A DNA stretch of 64,000 nucleotides from an uncultured Paracoccaceae bacterium (GTDB lineage: Bacteria > Pseudomonadota > Alphaproteobacteria > Rhodobacterales > Rhodobacteraceae): assembly GCA_947489325.1 (NCBI GenBank), contig CANLDA010000002.1, forward strand, positions 248,001 to 312,000, in the 5' to 3' direction. This document shows positions 53,187 through 61,349 of this stretch, piece by piece (the first letter of the stretch is position 1; every line of letters begins with the position of its first letter). The notes beneath the pieces were generated by a model that was given only the letters and a program-made list of their open reading frames with translations, had not been told where the DNA came from and did no database searches. A program made the translations under genes and the position numbers.

Positions 53187-56018
53187 ATGCTCTTTAGCGT
53201 CAACTTTGTTGACACAGCGATTGAATGCCTTTCAAGTAGGACCCACATTTATGTCGGGTATATTCTTTTGTTAAAGCAATATTTTAGGTCTGAAAACGGA
53301 GGGGTAGCGTTCGAAGCGATTTGGGTCGTTTTAATATTGGCCTTTTTCATCGCCCCAACCGTTTATTTACTGTCTTATTCTGACGATCATTTGACCGCAT
53401 CCTGGGATCAAAGAACAGCGGCAAGATCAATGGCCGCAAATGGAAGTTGTTCTACTGGCGGATATAACCCAATTCCGATAACGGGAAGTACCGGCACAAA
53501 TTCTGTAACTTTGATTACGTGTTCTGCCGACACGGATGGCGAACAGGATATGCCAAACGGTGACCGTTTTTGGCGTAAGATGGAAACGGCAACCAACCCT
53601 CATTTTCATGACCTGACCCGCGATTTGCGCGATCATGGGAATGTCGTCGTCGTTGAAGGCCAAAGCCTGGTTACGATGACTGACACTTTCAATGTTGGCG
53701 AAGATGGTGGAACCGCAGGATTATTGGGGTCAGCACTTAGTGGAGACTTAACCCATTCCAGCGAAATTTTGGTGCCTAGTACCGATTACTGGACCTTTAA
53801 GGAAGATCACTGGAAGGCAGGGCATGATCAGGTCATTTGCGATGGGTTTACTTCTGACAGCCGTAAAATGTTTCCAAATGTCTTTCCGTCCTCAGACAAA
53901 TGTTCTGGAGGCAGTGGAGCCAGCAGTTCCTCTCCACCGTCACCTTCGAACAGCTCGGTGGTTGCCGCGGCAAACCCCTCTACTGGAGGATTGAGCGAGG
54001 CCGCCAGCGGTACCCTTCCTGTAAATTCCGGAGGTACAGCCCAATCAGGACAGCCTTCATCCTTTAGCACGGCTTCTGCAAACGCATTATCAGGGAGTGG
54101 TGGAAACAACGGATTTACCAACCTTGGTTCTGGCCAAGTGGGCAATTTAACAGGCGGGGGCAGTACTTTACAAACCGGAAGCTTTGACACAACCAGCCTG
54201 AGCACAGGGAGCTTCAGCACGCAATCCACATCATTGGGGCGGTATGCGAGTTTGGGCCAACAGGGGGGCAGCGCGGGCGCCACAACTGCGCAACCCGTCG
54301 TTATGCGTCCGATCAATTCAAAATATAGCTGCCCAGAGGTCGAAGGATATTGGAACGATTTAGTGCAGGAGTATGGCGGTGATCGGTATCGGATGAAAAA
54401 CATCGCGGATGACACCGTTTATGCCTGTATGTCAGGGGATGTTTATGAGGACAACAACCAGTTTATGTCGACCTGTGTATCTAACAATGGATGGGAAAGA
54501 ATACCAGGTGTCTCTCAACAAAATGTGGCTGGAGGTAGTTTTCACAATGATTTCTACTTCAACCCAAAAACAAAAGAATGCGTGATTGCCTTTGAAGGGT
54601 CTGAACTTTTTGAAGGGGAATGGGCCTCTGAAAACCTACGCTGCCTCAGAGAAGGATCAACGGAGCAAGCTAAACAAGCGATCCTAGTTGCTGAGGCTGC
54701 AAAAAGAGCATCAGGGGGCGCCTGTAAAACTTGGACGATGACCGGCCATTCGATGGGCGGGCGACTGGCACAAATTGCAGCTAGTGCAATGGACGAAAAA
54801 GCAGTTGGTTTTAATTCTGCATACATGTGTCCCAACGATCACCGGTTGATCGAGGACTTCAAAAACGGAAAAGATATCAATAGTGTTGTGTATCGAGGAA
54901 TAGAACTATGGCGTTCTGGTCCTCTTGAGTGGATTTCTTCCGCATATCAGGTTGGAGCAACAGGCTATCGTCAGCATGCAAAAGATTTTTCAGAAAGTGT
55001 AAATGAAAAATCGCATTGGCTAAAGAAAGCATATAGTGGGTACTTGAATGGTTCCTCAAAGGTCACTGACGGTGTCGGTGATCTTGTCGAAATAGGCATA
55101 GTATTACTTGAGGACGGTGCAAGGTTAGCTATTCATAGTAGTCCGATTTTTCCGTTTTCGCCCGGAATACAGGGCTCAGAATTTATGCAAGAGGGATATG
55201 CCTTAGAGCGAATGGGAGACGCGGTCTCACAAAGCTATGGTAATGTCAGAACCTATCGCTGTAGTGGTGATCCGTTGTCCCACTTTGGCCATAAGCATGG
55301 CAGAGGAGATCAGAATGTTGAAGGTTGTGAAGGTGATCCGGGAGACCAACATTCAATAAACCAACTCGCAGAGCGTATGCAACGTGTCTCGACTGCGCGC
55401 GATGTTATGAACGAATATCAAACTGCATTGACCGATGAGAGTTGGGATGAGAAACCACTTGACGAAGAGCATGCAGCAAAAATGTGTGAAGCGCTTGAAA
55501 ATAAACTTAACGGTATCACGAACACACCCTATGAACATATCTTAGATCAGTTGAATGCAAAAGCTGAAGACATTTGGGATCAGACGAAGGAATGTGTTGG
55601 AGGTATGGCCACCAATATCAGTCCATGGGGCGTGACGAAGGCAATTTTCAAGGGAACTGGCGAGTCCGTTGTTAATCAGGGCGGTAAAGAGATTATGAAT
55701 CAGGTTATTCCGTACTCTGGTGATGCTGTTGGGCTTGTTCAAGAAGGTACGGAATTGGCGTCTCCTGTATCTGATGCATGGAACAAAGGTGATTATTGGG
55801 GACTCGCCGGATGGGTCAGCAAGAAAATGGTGACAGTGCCCATGAAAGTGATTGGGGGAATTTATGGTGGCATGGCCGGCGCAACAGGCGGACCAGGCGG
55901 AATAGCTACGGGAACCAAACTTGGTTCAGCGGTTGGCGAAAGCCTGGGAGAGGGTGTTCACGCTGGAGCTGTTGAACTTGGAGAGCAAATCAGCGACGGA
56001 TTGGATCATTGCCTATAG
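53187..56018 (+). CDS. Fusion protein: TadE/pilin-like N-terminus, Ser/Gly/Thr linker, class 3 lipase-like domain, glycine-zipper C-terminus
   Basis: 943 residues if started at ATG 53187; ribosome site is poor, and a TTG near 53268 just before LKQYFRSENGG is possible. Residues 31-62 (YFRSENGGVAFEAIWVVLILAFFIAPTVYLL) look like the TadE/type IV pilin-like cleavage and helix region. Residues about 235-370 are Ser/Gly/Thr-rich. Residues about 375-750 form an alpha/beta hydrolase with lipase-3 features: VIAFEGSE, nucleophile elbow TGHSMGG (Ser522), SGDPLSH (Asp695) and DQHSINQL (His722) as a plausible triad. The last 80 residues are Gly/Ala-rich (IGGIYGGMAGATGGPGG). GC looks lower than the surroundings. 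No Tad secretion genes are near. Function unknown; a secreted or surface lipase/toxin is inferred. Confidence 0.7.
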   Translation: MLFSVNFVDTAIECLSSRTHIYVGYILLLKQYFRSENGGVAFEAIWVVLILAFFIAPTVYLLSYSDDHLTASWDQRTAARSMAANGSCSTGGYNPIPITGSTGTNSVTLITCSADTDGEQDMPNGDRFWRKMETATNPHFHDLTRDLRDHGNVVVVEGQSLVTMTDTFNVGEDGGTAGLLGSALSGDLTHSSEILVPSTDYWTFKEDHWKAGHDQVICDGFTSDSRKMFPNVFPSSDKCSGGSGASSSSPPSPSNSSVVAAANPSTGGLSEAASGTLPVNSGGTAQSGQPSSFSTASANALSGSGGNNGFTNLGSGQVGNLTGGGSTLQTGSFDTTSLSTGSFSTQSTSLGRYASLGQQGGSAGATTAQPVVMRPINSKYSCPEVEGYWNDLVQEYGGDRYRMKNIADDTVYACMSGDVYEDNNQFMSTCVSNNGWERIPGVSQQNVAGGSFHNDFYFNPKTKECVIAFEGSELFEGEWASENLRCLREGSTEQAKQAILVAEAAKRASGGACKTWTMTGHSMGGRLAQIAASAMDEKAVGFNSAYMCPNDHRLIEDFKNGKDINSVVYRGIELWRSGPLEWISSAYQVGATGYRQHAKDFSESVNEKSHWLKKAYSGYLNGSSKVTDGVGDLVEIGIVLLEDGARLAIHSSPIFPFSPGIQGSEFMQEGYALERMGDAVSQSYGNVRTYRCSGDPLSHFGHKHGRGDQNVEGCEGDPGDQHSINQLAERMQRVSTARDVMNEYQTALTDESWDEKPLDEEHAAKMCEALENKLNGITNTPYEHILDQLNAKAEDIWDQTKECVGGMATNISPWGVTKAIFKGTGESVVNQGGKEIMNQVIPYSGDAVGLVQEGTELASPVSDAWNKGDYWGLAGWVSKKMVTVPMKVIGGIYGGMAGATGGPGGIATGTKLGSAVGESLGEGVHAGAVELGEQISDGLDHCL

Positions 56019-56077
56019 AGTTTGGTCCAAATGCGAATGAGCAGCGCGTCATTCGAGTAAACTAAGTATCGAAAATC

Positions 56078-56098
56078 TGGTAGGCCCGGCAGGACTTG
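56078..56098 (-). other. 3' tRNA fragment, candidate attL of the integrated element
   Basis: TGGTAGGCCCGGCAGGACTTG is, on the minus strand, the end of a tRNA: part of the T loop (CAAGT), T-stem CCTGC, acceptor strand CGGGCCT, A and CCA. No tRNA body follows to the right. It lies 77 bases from the integrase stop, where an attachment site is expected for a tRNA-targeting tyrosine recombinase. The intact tRNA should be at the far end, outside the window. Confidence 0.65.
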
Positions 56099-56175
56099 TC
56101 ATAGTAGCCACCTCGTATTGAAAACAAAGGATAAATCGGAATTTGTGACACTCGCGGAATCGACCGTGTGACACA

Positions 56176-57282
56176 TTACCAATCCAGACCAGCGAGTTTT
56201 GACGTTGCAGATGCAGCCAAACGGCGGCGCTCAACGCCTTGTGTGTATATCTCGGATGTGCTGGCGTTTGCGTGGCCATGTACCGACATAATTTCGTATT
56301 GTGTGGCCCCATGCAGGCTCAATAGATGACCTGCGGCCTTGCGTATGCCGTGAGAGGATCGGCCAATAAGGCCAGCTTCTTCGCACCACTTTTGCAATCT
56401 GTTTCGCAATCCTTCGGGGCTTGAAAATGGCTTGCCATGGGCTGTTAAGAGATACGATTTCCCAATGACGGATTGCGCCCGGATTGCTTTTTTGAGAGGT
56501 GGCAAAACGGGGATTTCAACATACCGCGACCCTTTCTTATTGGGTTGCCAGCCAAGCCATAGTTGACCGTCTTGTTTAAATTCATTCGCCCGACCTATTT
56601 CGATAGCGTCCCCAATTCGGCAAGCGGTGAACATGAACAGCGTCAGGCAGAGGTGTGCAGGGGTGCCGAAGGGGTGAACTTTCCGGTATTGTTCAAGATC
56701 ATCCAGCGTCCACGGACGGGCCCCGCCTGCGCTCTTATAGACTACCTTAATGGCCAGCGCCGGGTTGCTGTCACAATAGGCCCGGTCAACCGCCCAAGCA
56801 TACATTGCGCGCAGAAACTTGAACATGTTCTTGGCCTTGCCGGGGGTGGCTGCAAAGTGGTCCCTGAACTTTATCAGTTCATCATGCGGAATCATCATGG
56901 GCAGTTCTGCGTATGGTTTCTGGCGTGACATGCCGCTCGTACTTTTGAAGGCAATCAATTCATCAGCAAAGGGCTTGCGTTGTTTCAGAGTGTAGGGGGA
57001 CGCTTGACCGGCCTTAACCATCTGTCCAAGGTGGGCAATGTAGGAATGCGCCAGCCACGCTACCGTGCCTCGTGTGGCTTTCTCTGCACTGGTTTTTTCT
57101 GGCGCTAACTTGACCCCGGATCTTGCCGCCAGATAGCACTTTTGAAAGCCCTCATCTTGCGGCGTTACCGATAGAGTAATTCGTTGTGAAGGTGATCCTT
57201 TGACCCTTACCAAATAACGGATGTTACCTGACTTCATACGATCTTCGATCAAACCGGGATATTTTACACGCACCTTTACCAT
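56176..57282 (-). CDS. int: Tyrosine recombinase (phage-type integrase)
   Basis: 368 residues. Catalytic residues are visible: first Arg in FTACRIGDAIEIGR, HGIR in SSHGIRKAAGH (HxxR), and the nucleophile Tyr in HANASTSEIYTQGVERRR. The N-terminal core-binding domain spans about 60-180 and an arm-type N-terminus (MVKVRVKYPGLIEDR...) precedes it. It catalyses site-specific integration of the element, most likely at the tRNA 3' end at 56078. It overlaps the excisionase-like gene by seven bases. Confidence 0.93.
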   Translation of the reverse strand: MVKVRVKYPGLIEDRMKSGNIRYLVRVKGSPSQRITLSVTPQDEGFQKCYLAARSGVKLAPEKTSAEKATRGTVAWLAHSYIAHLGQMVKAGQASPYTLKQRKPFADELIAFKSTSGMSRQKPYAELPMMIPHDELIKFRDHFAATPGKAKNMFKFLRAMYAWAVDRAYCDSNPALAIKVVYKSAGGARPWTLDDLEQYRKVHPFGTPAHLCLTLFMFTACRIGDAIEIGRANEFKQDGQLWLGWQPNKKGSRYVEIPVLPPLKKAIRAQSVIGKSYLLTAHGKPFSSPEGLRNRLQKWCEEAGLIGRSSHGIRKAAGHLLSLHGATQYEIMSVHGHANASTSEIYTQGVERRRLAASATSKLAGLDW

Positions 57283-57482
57283 CCGCTTAATTGCCTATTT
57301 TCCCCTTCATAAGGGAGTTGATCTGCATATGCGTCAAGGTCGGTGCGGTCATAGAAGCGATTGCCCCCGTCAAATTTTGAGGGGATTTCGAGGCGAAGTA
57401 ATTTTGAAATCGACACACCAAGATAGTGCGCCGCGCTTGCGGCCTGCATTAACCTGGGGGCGAAATCACGGCTCTGTGGCAT
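57276..57482 (-). CDS. Excisionase/AlpA-like DNA-binding protein
   Basis: 68 residues with a MerR/AlpA-type winged helix: MQAASAAHYLGVSISKLLRLEIPSKFDGGNRFYDRTDLDAYADQL. Small proteins of this shape placed just upstream of an integrase act as recombination directionality factors. It starts inside the stop of the preceding gene (TAATG). Confidence 0.8.
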   Translation of the reverse strand: MPQSRDFAPRLMQAASAAHYLGVSISKLLRLEIPSKFDGGNRFYDRTDLDAYADQLPYEGENRQLSGW

Positions 57483-58351
57483 TACTTGTTTGCCTGTTCT
57501 GCTAGGGCGCGGAGCAGCTTAGCGGCTTGTGCCATGACGTTTTGGGCGCGATGGAAGTCAGGCATTATCTGAGAATAGTTGTTTAAGCTGGCGATAAGAT
57601 TAGGCACATCCATTGGTGGCCTGTATCCGTGTCCGATGTCTTGGTATCGCAGGTCTACTTTCCTTGCCGCGTCCTCTACGGATACAGGGCGAGGATCGTA
57701 CGCCTGTGCTGAGTGATATGCTTTTGCTAACTCGTGAGGGCTGGCACCTCGTTGGTGAAGCATCATGGCAAAGTTGGCTACGTCTTCAAAGGTTCCAGTG
57801 TTCCCCTTACACAGATGTTCTATTAACTCATGCGCTAGAAACTCATCATCACATTCTGAGGTATTCCAGCCGGATTTGGATTTCACTTCGCGAGAGATTT
57901 TTAGTTTTCTCTTCATAGCATCTGCGAAACTGTCTACTGCCTTGTCATCTGCATGTAGGGATGCAGGGCGTGGTGCGAGGTCGGTGCGGGCCTCTCTAAC
58001 GGCTTGGTCATACAGGTCTCGGCGCACATAAAGGCGCTCGCCTTTGCCAACGGCTTCGTCGCTTTCAATGCCAAATTCATCTGAGGACCACGTGCCAAAC
58101 GCACAGTTCCAAACATCTGAGCCAGCTTCGCCAGTGCAGACGATTTGCTTAGGGTCGGTGTTATCAGTCATTGGATTGCTCCCCTTCACCGCTACGGCAG
58201 GCCGGACGGCCTCAAGTACGGCATAGAACATCTCGGACGCTATTTCTTCTGCGCCAGCGCATGGCGGGGAAGTGTATGCCTGAGCCGCTTCGCAAATCTT
58301 TTTGCGTTGGTCGTTGGTCAGGGTGTTCCAGTTTAAGGGCAATTCACCCAT
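57482..58351 (-). CDS. Phage protein of unknown function
   Basis: 289 residues, start ATG 58351 behind GGAGGCTGTC. Hydrophilic, no membrane helix or known catalytic motif. The N-terminal TNDQRKKICEAAQAY and C-terminal NYSQIMPDFHRAQNVMAQAAKLLRAL segments are helical. Part of the leftward early operon, coupled at both ends (eight-base overlap upstream, one-base overlap downstream). Confidence 0.75.
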   Translation of the reverse strand: MGELPLNWNTLTNDQRKKICEAAQAYTSPPCAGAEEIASEMFYAVLEAVRPAVAVKGSNPMTDNTDPKQIVCTGEAGSDVWNCAFGTWSSDEFGIESDEAVGKGERLYVRRDLYDQAVREARTDLAPRPASLHADDKAVDSFADAMKRKLKISREVKSKSGWNTSECDDEFLAHELIEHLCKGNTGTFEDVANFAMMLHQRGASPHELAKAYHSAQAYDPRPVSVEDAARKVDLRYQDIGHGYRPPMDVPNLIASLNNYSQIMPDFHRAQNVMAQAAKLLRALAEQANK

Positions 58352-58478
58352 GACAGCCTCCTAACATTGTGATTGCGTGCGCCAGCGCGACCAGCGCACC
58401 GATTATCAGAAGCCCCCAGATCACGTTTAGGATCACCTCTGACGCAGGGGATGGTGGGCGGATGGGTTTGTTGGTCAT
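58344..58478 (-). CDS. Small single-pass membrane protein of the element
   Basis: 44 residues from ATG 58478 (MTNKPIRPPSPASEV) with AAGGAAATACGGG upstream; the frame extends 24 codons further without a better site. One helix, ILNVIWGLLIIGALVALAHAITML, covers most of the protein. Overlaps the next start by eight bases. Unknown function. Confidence 0.6.
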   Translation of the reverse strand: MTNKPIRPPSPASEVILNVIWGLLIIGALVALAHAITMLGGCHG

Positions 58479-58603
58479 CCCGTATTTCCTTTTCAGTTGC
58501 CCCGCCGGGTCCGGCACTGGTGTGTACTTCCCGGCGGGGGTGCGCATCATTGCGCGTCTGGTTTCCGTCGCTGGTCCCCATTGCTGGGGGCCAGAAAGAG
58601 AAA

Positions 58604-58876
58604 TCAGCGTGAAGGGTGATCTGTGCGTTCGCCGCCTGTCGTGTCTGCCATTGGCGTTGCTGGTTTGGGTTTAACCTTGCCGCGCTGCAAAACTTCAATT
58701 TGTTCTTGATCGAACCACTTGCCTTCGACCGGCTTTCCTTCTTTGTCGACCGGGGGATCAATTGATATGCGAATGCATCCGTTCAAGAATTCGGTGCGGG
58801 CTGTTGCTATTCCGGTGAAGCCAGACACGATGTCCTTAACTTCATCGCCTAATTCGATTTGGTCAGTGTTGGTCAT
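58604..58876 (-). CDS. Conserved phage hypothetical protein
   Basis: 90 residues behind AAAGGATCATC. A small beta-rich module (LGDEVKDIVSGFTGIATARTEFLNGCIRISIDPP, KWFDQEQIEV) followed by a charged tail. The pattern resembles small prophage proteins with an SH3-like fold, but no function can be named. Confidence 0.65.
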   Translation of the reverse strand: MTNTDQIELGDEVKDIVSGFTGIATARTEFLNGCIRISIDPPVDKEGKPVEGKWFDQEQIEVLQRGKVKPKPATPMADTTGGERTDHPSR

Positions 58877-58932
58877 GATGATCCTTTAGTGTTTCGGAGT
58901 GGTTTGGGTTTGCAGGTTGTGAGGATTACAAG

Positions 58933-59166
58933 TCATGTGGTGGATTGCTTTTTGGTCCACCCCATCACTTTGAATTTCAGGAAATCCCCAATTTGCGCAG
59001 CGGCTGCACAATGATCCTTGTTTCGTCCATACGTGGTGAGGTGATCGCCCTGCGGTTCCGGGCTGTCATGACATCGGCGGCCAAGGATGATCACCTGATC
59101 ATAGCCGTAGGTTTTTGCGATGTGTTCGGCAGCGGAAATTGGGATGGGTTTCATTGGTTTCATCAC
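58933..59166 (-). CDS. Small phage protein, possibly nucleotide-related
   Basis: 77 residues: PIPISAAEHIAKTYGYDQVIILGRR then a hydrophilic CHDSPEPQGDHLTTYGRNKDHCAAAAQIGDFL. The strand-loop pattern YDQVIILGR looks like the start of a Rossmann-like fold, but it is too short to classify. Start overlaps the stop of the GapR-like fusion gene (ATGA). Confidence 0.6.
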   Translation of the reverse strand: MMKPMKPIPISAAEHIAKTYGYDQVIILGRRCHDSPEPQGDHLTTYGRNKDHCAAAAQIGDFLKFKVMGWTKKQSTT

Positions 59167-59738
59167 GTCATCCCCAGTGCTTCTTTGTACATTTCAAGCA
59201 CTGCTTCTTCTTCTGCGATGTCATCTTTGTCCCGTTTGCGCAGGGCAATCACTTTGCGGATAATTTTGGTGTCGTATCCGCGCCCCTTAGCCTCGGCCAT
59301 CACTTCCTTTTGCTGTTCGGCGATGTCTTTCTTTTCCAGATCAAGACGTTCAAATCGTTCGATGAAGCTGCGCAGTTCGGCTGCGGTGACGCGATGGACG
59401 TTATCGCGGACGTCTTTGTCGGCTTTGGTTTCTTTCATCGGAATGCTGTATGACTTTGCAGCTTCCGTAGCGGCTCGCAATTCACTGGGAACTTCGGCGA
59501 TTGCAACTTCACGTTTGCCGACGTGATCGGCAGATGTAACGATGCCAAGCTGTTCAAGATACTCTACGATTTTGGAGGCTTTGTTGTAGCCGATGCTAAA
59601 AGTGCGCTGGATTTCTGAAGTGGAACACTTTTGATTTTTGATAACAAATTCAGCAATCTTAGCTGTCAGCGGTTCCGTCACCTGCGCGGCGGCTGCTGTG
59701 ATGTACTTGTCCATCGACGTAGTGCTTTCGTGCTTCAT
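59163..59738 (-). CDS. FtsK-gamma-like winged helix fused to a GapR/DUF2312-like domain
   Basis: About 191 residues from ATG 59738 (MKHESTTSMDKYI); the frame also opens at 59777 with 13 more codons. Residues about 20-85 contain IQRTFSIGYNKASKIVEYLEQLGIV, the signature of the DNA-binding FtsK gamma winged helix. Residues about 118-191 (ELRSFIERFERLDLEKKDIAEQQKEVMAEAKGRGYDTKIIRKVIALRKRDK) match GapR (DUF2312), which clamps overtwisted DNA in Caulobacter and relatives. Both halves bind DNA in their host families. The fusion may sense supercoiling or act in phage DNA replication; that is inferred. Confidence 0.8.
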   Translation of the reverse strand: MKHESTTSMDKYITAAAAQVTEPLTAKIAEFVIKNQKCSTSEIQRTFSIGYNKASKIVEYLEQLGIVTSADHVGKREVAIAEVPSELRAATEAAKSYSIPMKETKADKDVRDNVHRVTAAELRSFIERFERLDLEKKDIAEQQKEVMAEAKGRGYDTKIIRKVIALRKRDKDDIAEEEAVLEMYKEALGMT

Positions 59739-59746
59739 CGTGAAAA

Positions 59747-60013
59747 TTACCTCTTCTCTGCGATTACGCCGCGCCATGCGTCGAAATCAGTGCGCAGGCG
59801 TTTGAATTTTTCGGCGGCTTCGGGGTTGGCGATCAGATCGCGGCGGCTTTTGACGTCGCAATGGCGACGGATGAATTCGGCGGCGGCGCTGTTGTTGAAG
59901 GTTGGGCCTTCTTTGATCACTTGAGCGGCGGCGAATTGTTGAAACTGCGGATCGTTGGCCAGAATTCCGGCCTGTTTCGGTAAGGGAAAATCGTCGAATT
60001 TTCGGCTGGTCAT
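59747..60013 (-). CDS. Phage protein of unknown function
   Basis: 88 residues from ATG 60013 (MTSRKFDDFPLPKQAG) with AGGATCGCAGC upstream; the frame reaches 60085 through the terminator region. Small, helical and charged: FQQFAAAQVIKEGPTFNNSAAAEFIRRHCDVKSRRDLIANPEAAEKFKRLRTDFDAWRG. No known domain recognised. It is the first gene of the leftward operon after the terminator. Confidence 0.7.
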   Translation of the reverse strand: MTSRKFDDFPLPKQAGILANDPQFQQFAAAQVIKEGPTFNNSAAAEFIRRHCDVKSRRDLIANPEAAEKFKRLRTDFDAWRGVIAEKR

Positions 60014-60266
60014 GCTGCGATCCTGAATGGGGTGGGGCGCGTTGGTCTGTCCGTGAGTGGGTCGCGCCCCTGTGGCTGTGGCCACGTTGTAAAAAAGCCG
60101 GGGTCGTGGGGATGCACACCCCGGCAGTTGTTCCGCGTCGGTCGGGTATATGGGTTAGTGTTTCGTTGAGGTGCGGAATTGGTGATTTTGTTTGCTGGTT
60201 CGGGCGGGGCAATTCCGGCCCTGATTGCAATCGTGATTGCAGGGCGGACATTTTGCTGTGTTTGGA
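60014..60266. other. 253-bp leader between the first and second leftward early genes
   Basis: Contains the terminator at 60091-60125 and no convincing ORF with a ribosome site. A minus frame across it is only the shadow of the neighbouring gene. Confidence 0.5.
60091..60125 (-). terminator. Rho-independent terminator inside the leftward early operon
   Basis: On the minus strand GCCGGGGT (60125-60118), 13-base loop, ACCCCGGC (60104-60097), then TTTTTT (60096-60091). It stands between the first gene of the leftward operon and the rest, like lambda tL1. Confidence 0.88.
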
Positions 60267-60551
60267 TCAGCCACGGAACACCAGCGGCATGCGGGGCATT
60301 AGGCCGTTGCGCTCAACGTGGTTGCGGATTTTGCGGGTTATTCGATCCGGCTGAGTTTCGGGCGTGGTTGGTTCAATCCGATAGGCTGGGTCGCCGATGT
60401 TGCACAAAACCACGCCATCGCCGCGCGCCATTTTCTGGATGATCCAAGCCTCTGACAGCGCGTCGGGATCATCGCAAAAATGCTCTGGATTGGCAGAAAC
60501 AAACCGGGCGCGTTCGGCGTCAATCGGTAGGACTGTGTGGATTGTTTGCAT
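60267..60551 (-). CDS. First gene of the leftward early operon, unknown function
   Basis: 94 residues from ATG 60551 (MQTIHTVLPIDAERARF), whose GGAGG site lies seven bases upstream; a start four codons earlier would sit on that site. Contains MARGDGVVLCNIGDPAYRIEP. It starts just downstream of the operator-promoter at 60579-60607 and is followed by a terminator, the position of N in lambda, but no Arg-rich antiterminator motif is visible. Confidence 0.65.
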   Translation of the reverse strand: MQTIHTVLPIDAERARFVSANPEHFCDDPDALSEAWIIQKMARGDGVVLCNIGDPAYRIEPTTPETQPDRITRKIRNHVERNGLMPRMPLVFRG

Positions 60552-60578
60552 GATTGCCTCCATCGTGTTGATGGGTGT

Positions 60579-60632
60579 TTGATATGTCAGAAAATTTGAC
60601 AGTGCAAGTGTAAAATGTCAGAAAATTTGACA
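60579..60632. promoter_or_regulatory. Early operator region with two 17-bp repressor sites and a leftward promoter
   Basis: TGTCAGAAAATTTGACA occurs at 60585-60601 and again at 60616-60632, 31 bp apart. On the minus strand the first site fills exactly the 17-base spacer between TTGCAC (60607-60602) and TATCAA (60584-60579), a leftward promoter. CATAAT at 60636-60641 may serve the rightward gene at 60693. The same motif recurs at 62442 and 62486. Confidence 0.75.
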
Positions 60633-60692
60633 CTGCATAATTCGTGGGGCGCGTGGTACCGTCTGGCGCAGATTCTATAAAAGGGTTAAACA

Positions 60693-61349
60693 GTGTCAGA
60701 AATCTCTAAGGCTGTGCTTATGTCCAAGCACATCAATCTGTTGGAAAAGGCTGGTCTAACGATTGAGCAGACAAGTGACTTTTCGATGATTCAAAAGTTA
60801 ATCGAAAAGCTGGGAAAGCCCTACCTCACTCCTCAACTCGATATGTGCGTAAATGACTTTACCACAGCAAACTGTTTTTGGGTTGTTGTGAGGCGCGCTG
60901 GAGAGGTTTCAGCCTTGGGTGGTGCACGTCTTGATGACCTGACTGATACGGACGTTGCTGGCTTTATGTATCGGCATTTTGCACGCCATTATGAAGGTGG
61001 CCTGTTGTCAGTGGCGGACCCTGTTCTGCGCGCACTTTATGGGCGTGTTGCTTATGTTGGGGATCTTTACGTTTCACCCACTGAACGAGGGAGTCTGAAG
61101 CTGCTATCCAGCGCCATGATTGTTTGTCACATGACGATAAGCCTTAAATGGAACCCAAACTGCACTTACGCATTTCTGCGAAAGTCTGATGTCGATCGAG
61201 GTGCAGCATCACGTTATGGTTTTACTAGAGTGATACCGTTTTCAAAGGAGTTTTCTATACCTGTCCCGCCACGGTCGAACGACGAGTGCTTTGCGGTTCT
61301 GAATCGAGAAGATCTTAATTACTTGATTAAAGCGGAACAGAATAATTGA
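60693..61349 (+). CDS. GNAT-like acyltransferase-fold protein of the immunity region
   Basis: 218 residues; GTG 60693 follows AAGGGTTAAACA, with ATG 60720 as an alternative. The stretch YVGDLYVSPTERGSLKLLSSAMI resembles the acetyl-CoA loop of GNAT enzymes, and SRYGFTRVIPFSKEF the end of that fold. No closer family is recognised. Its position between operators, reading right from the early control region, suggests a host-interaction or regulatory role. Its 3' end overlaps the convergent HTH gene by 23 bases. Confidence 0.6.
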   Translation: MSEISKAVLMSKHINLLEKAGLTIEQTSDFSMIQKLIEKLGKPYLTPQLDMCVNDFTTANCFWVVVRRAGEVSALGGARLDDLTDTDVAGFMYRHFARHYEGGLLSVADPVLRALYGRVAYVGDLYVSPTERGSLKLLSSAMIVCHMTISLKWNPNCTYAFLRKSDVDRGAASRYGFTRVIPFSKEFSIPVPPRSNDECFAVLNREDLNYLIKAEQNN

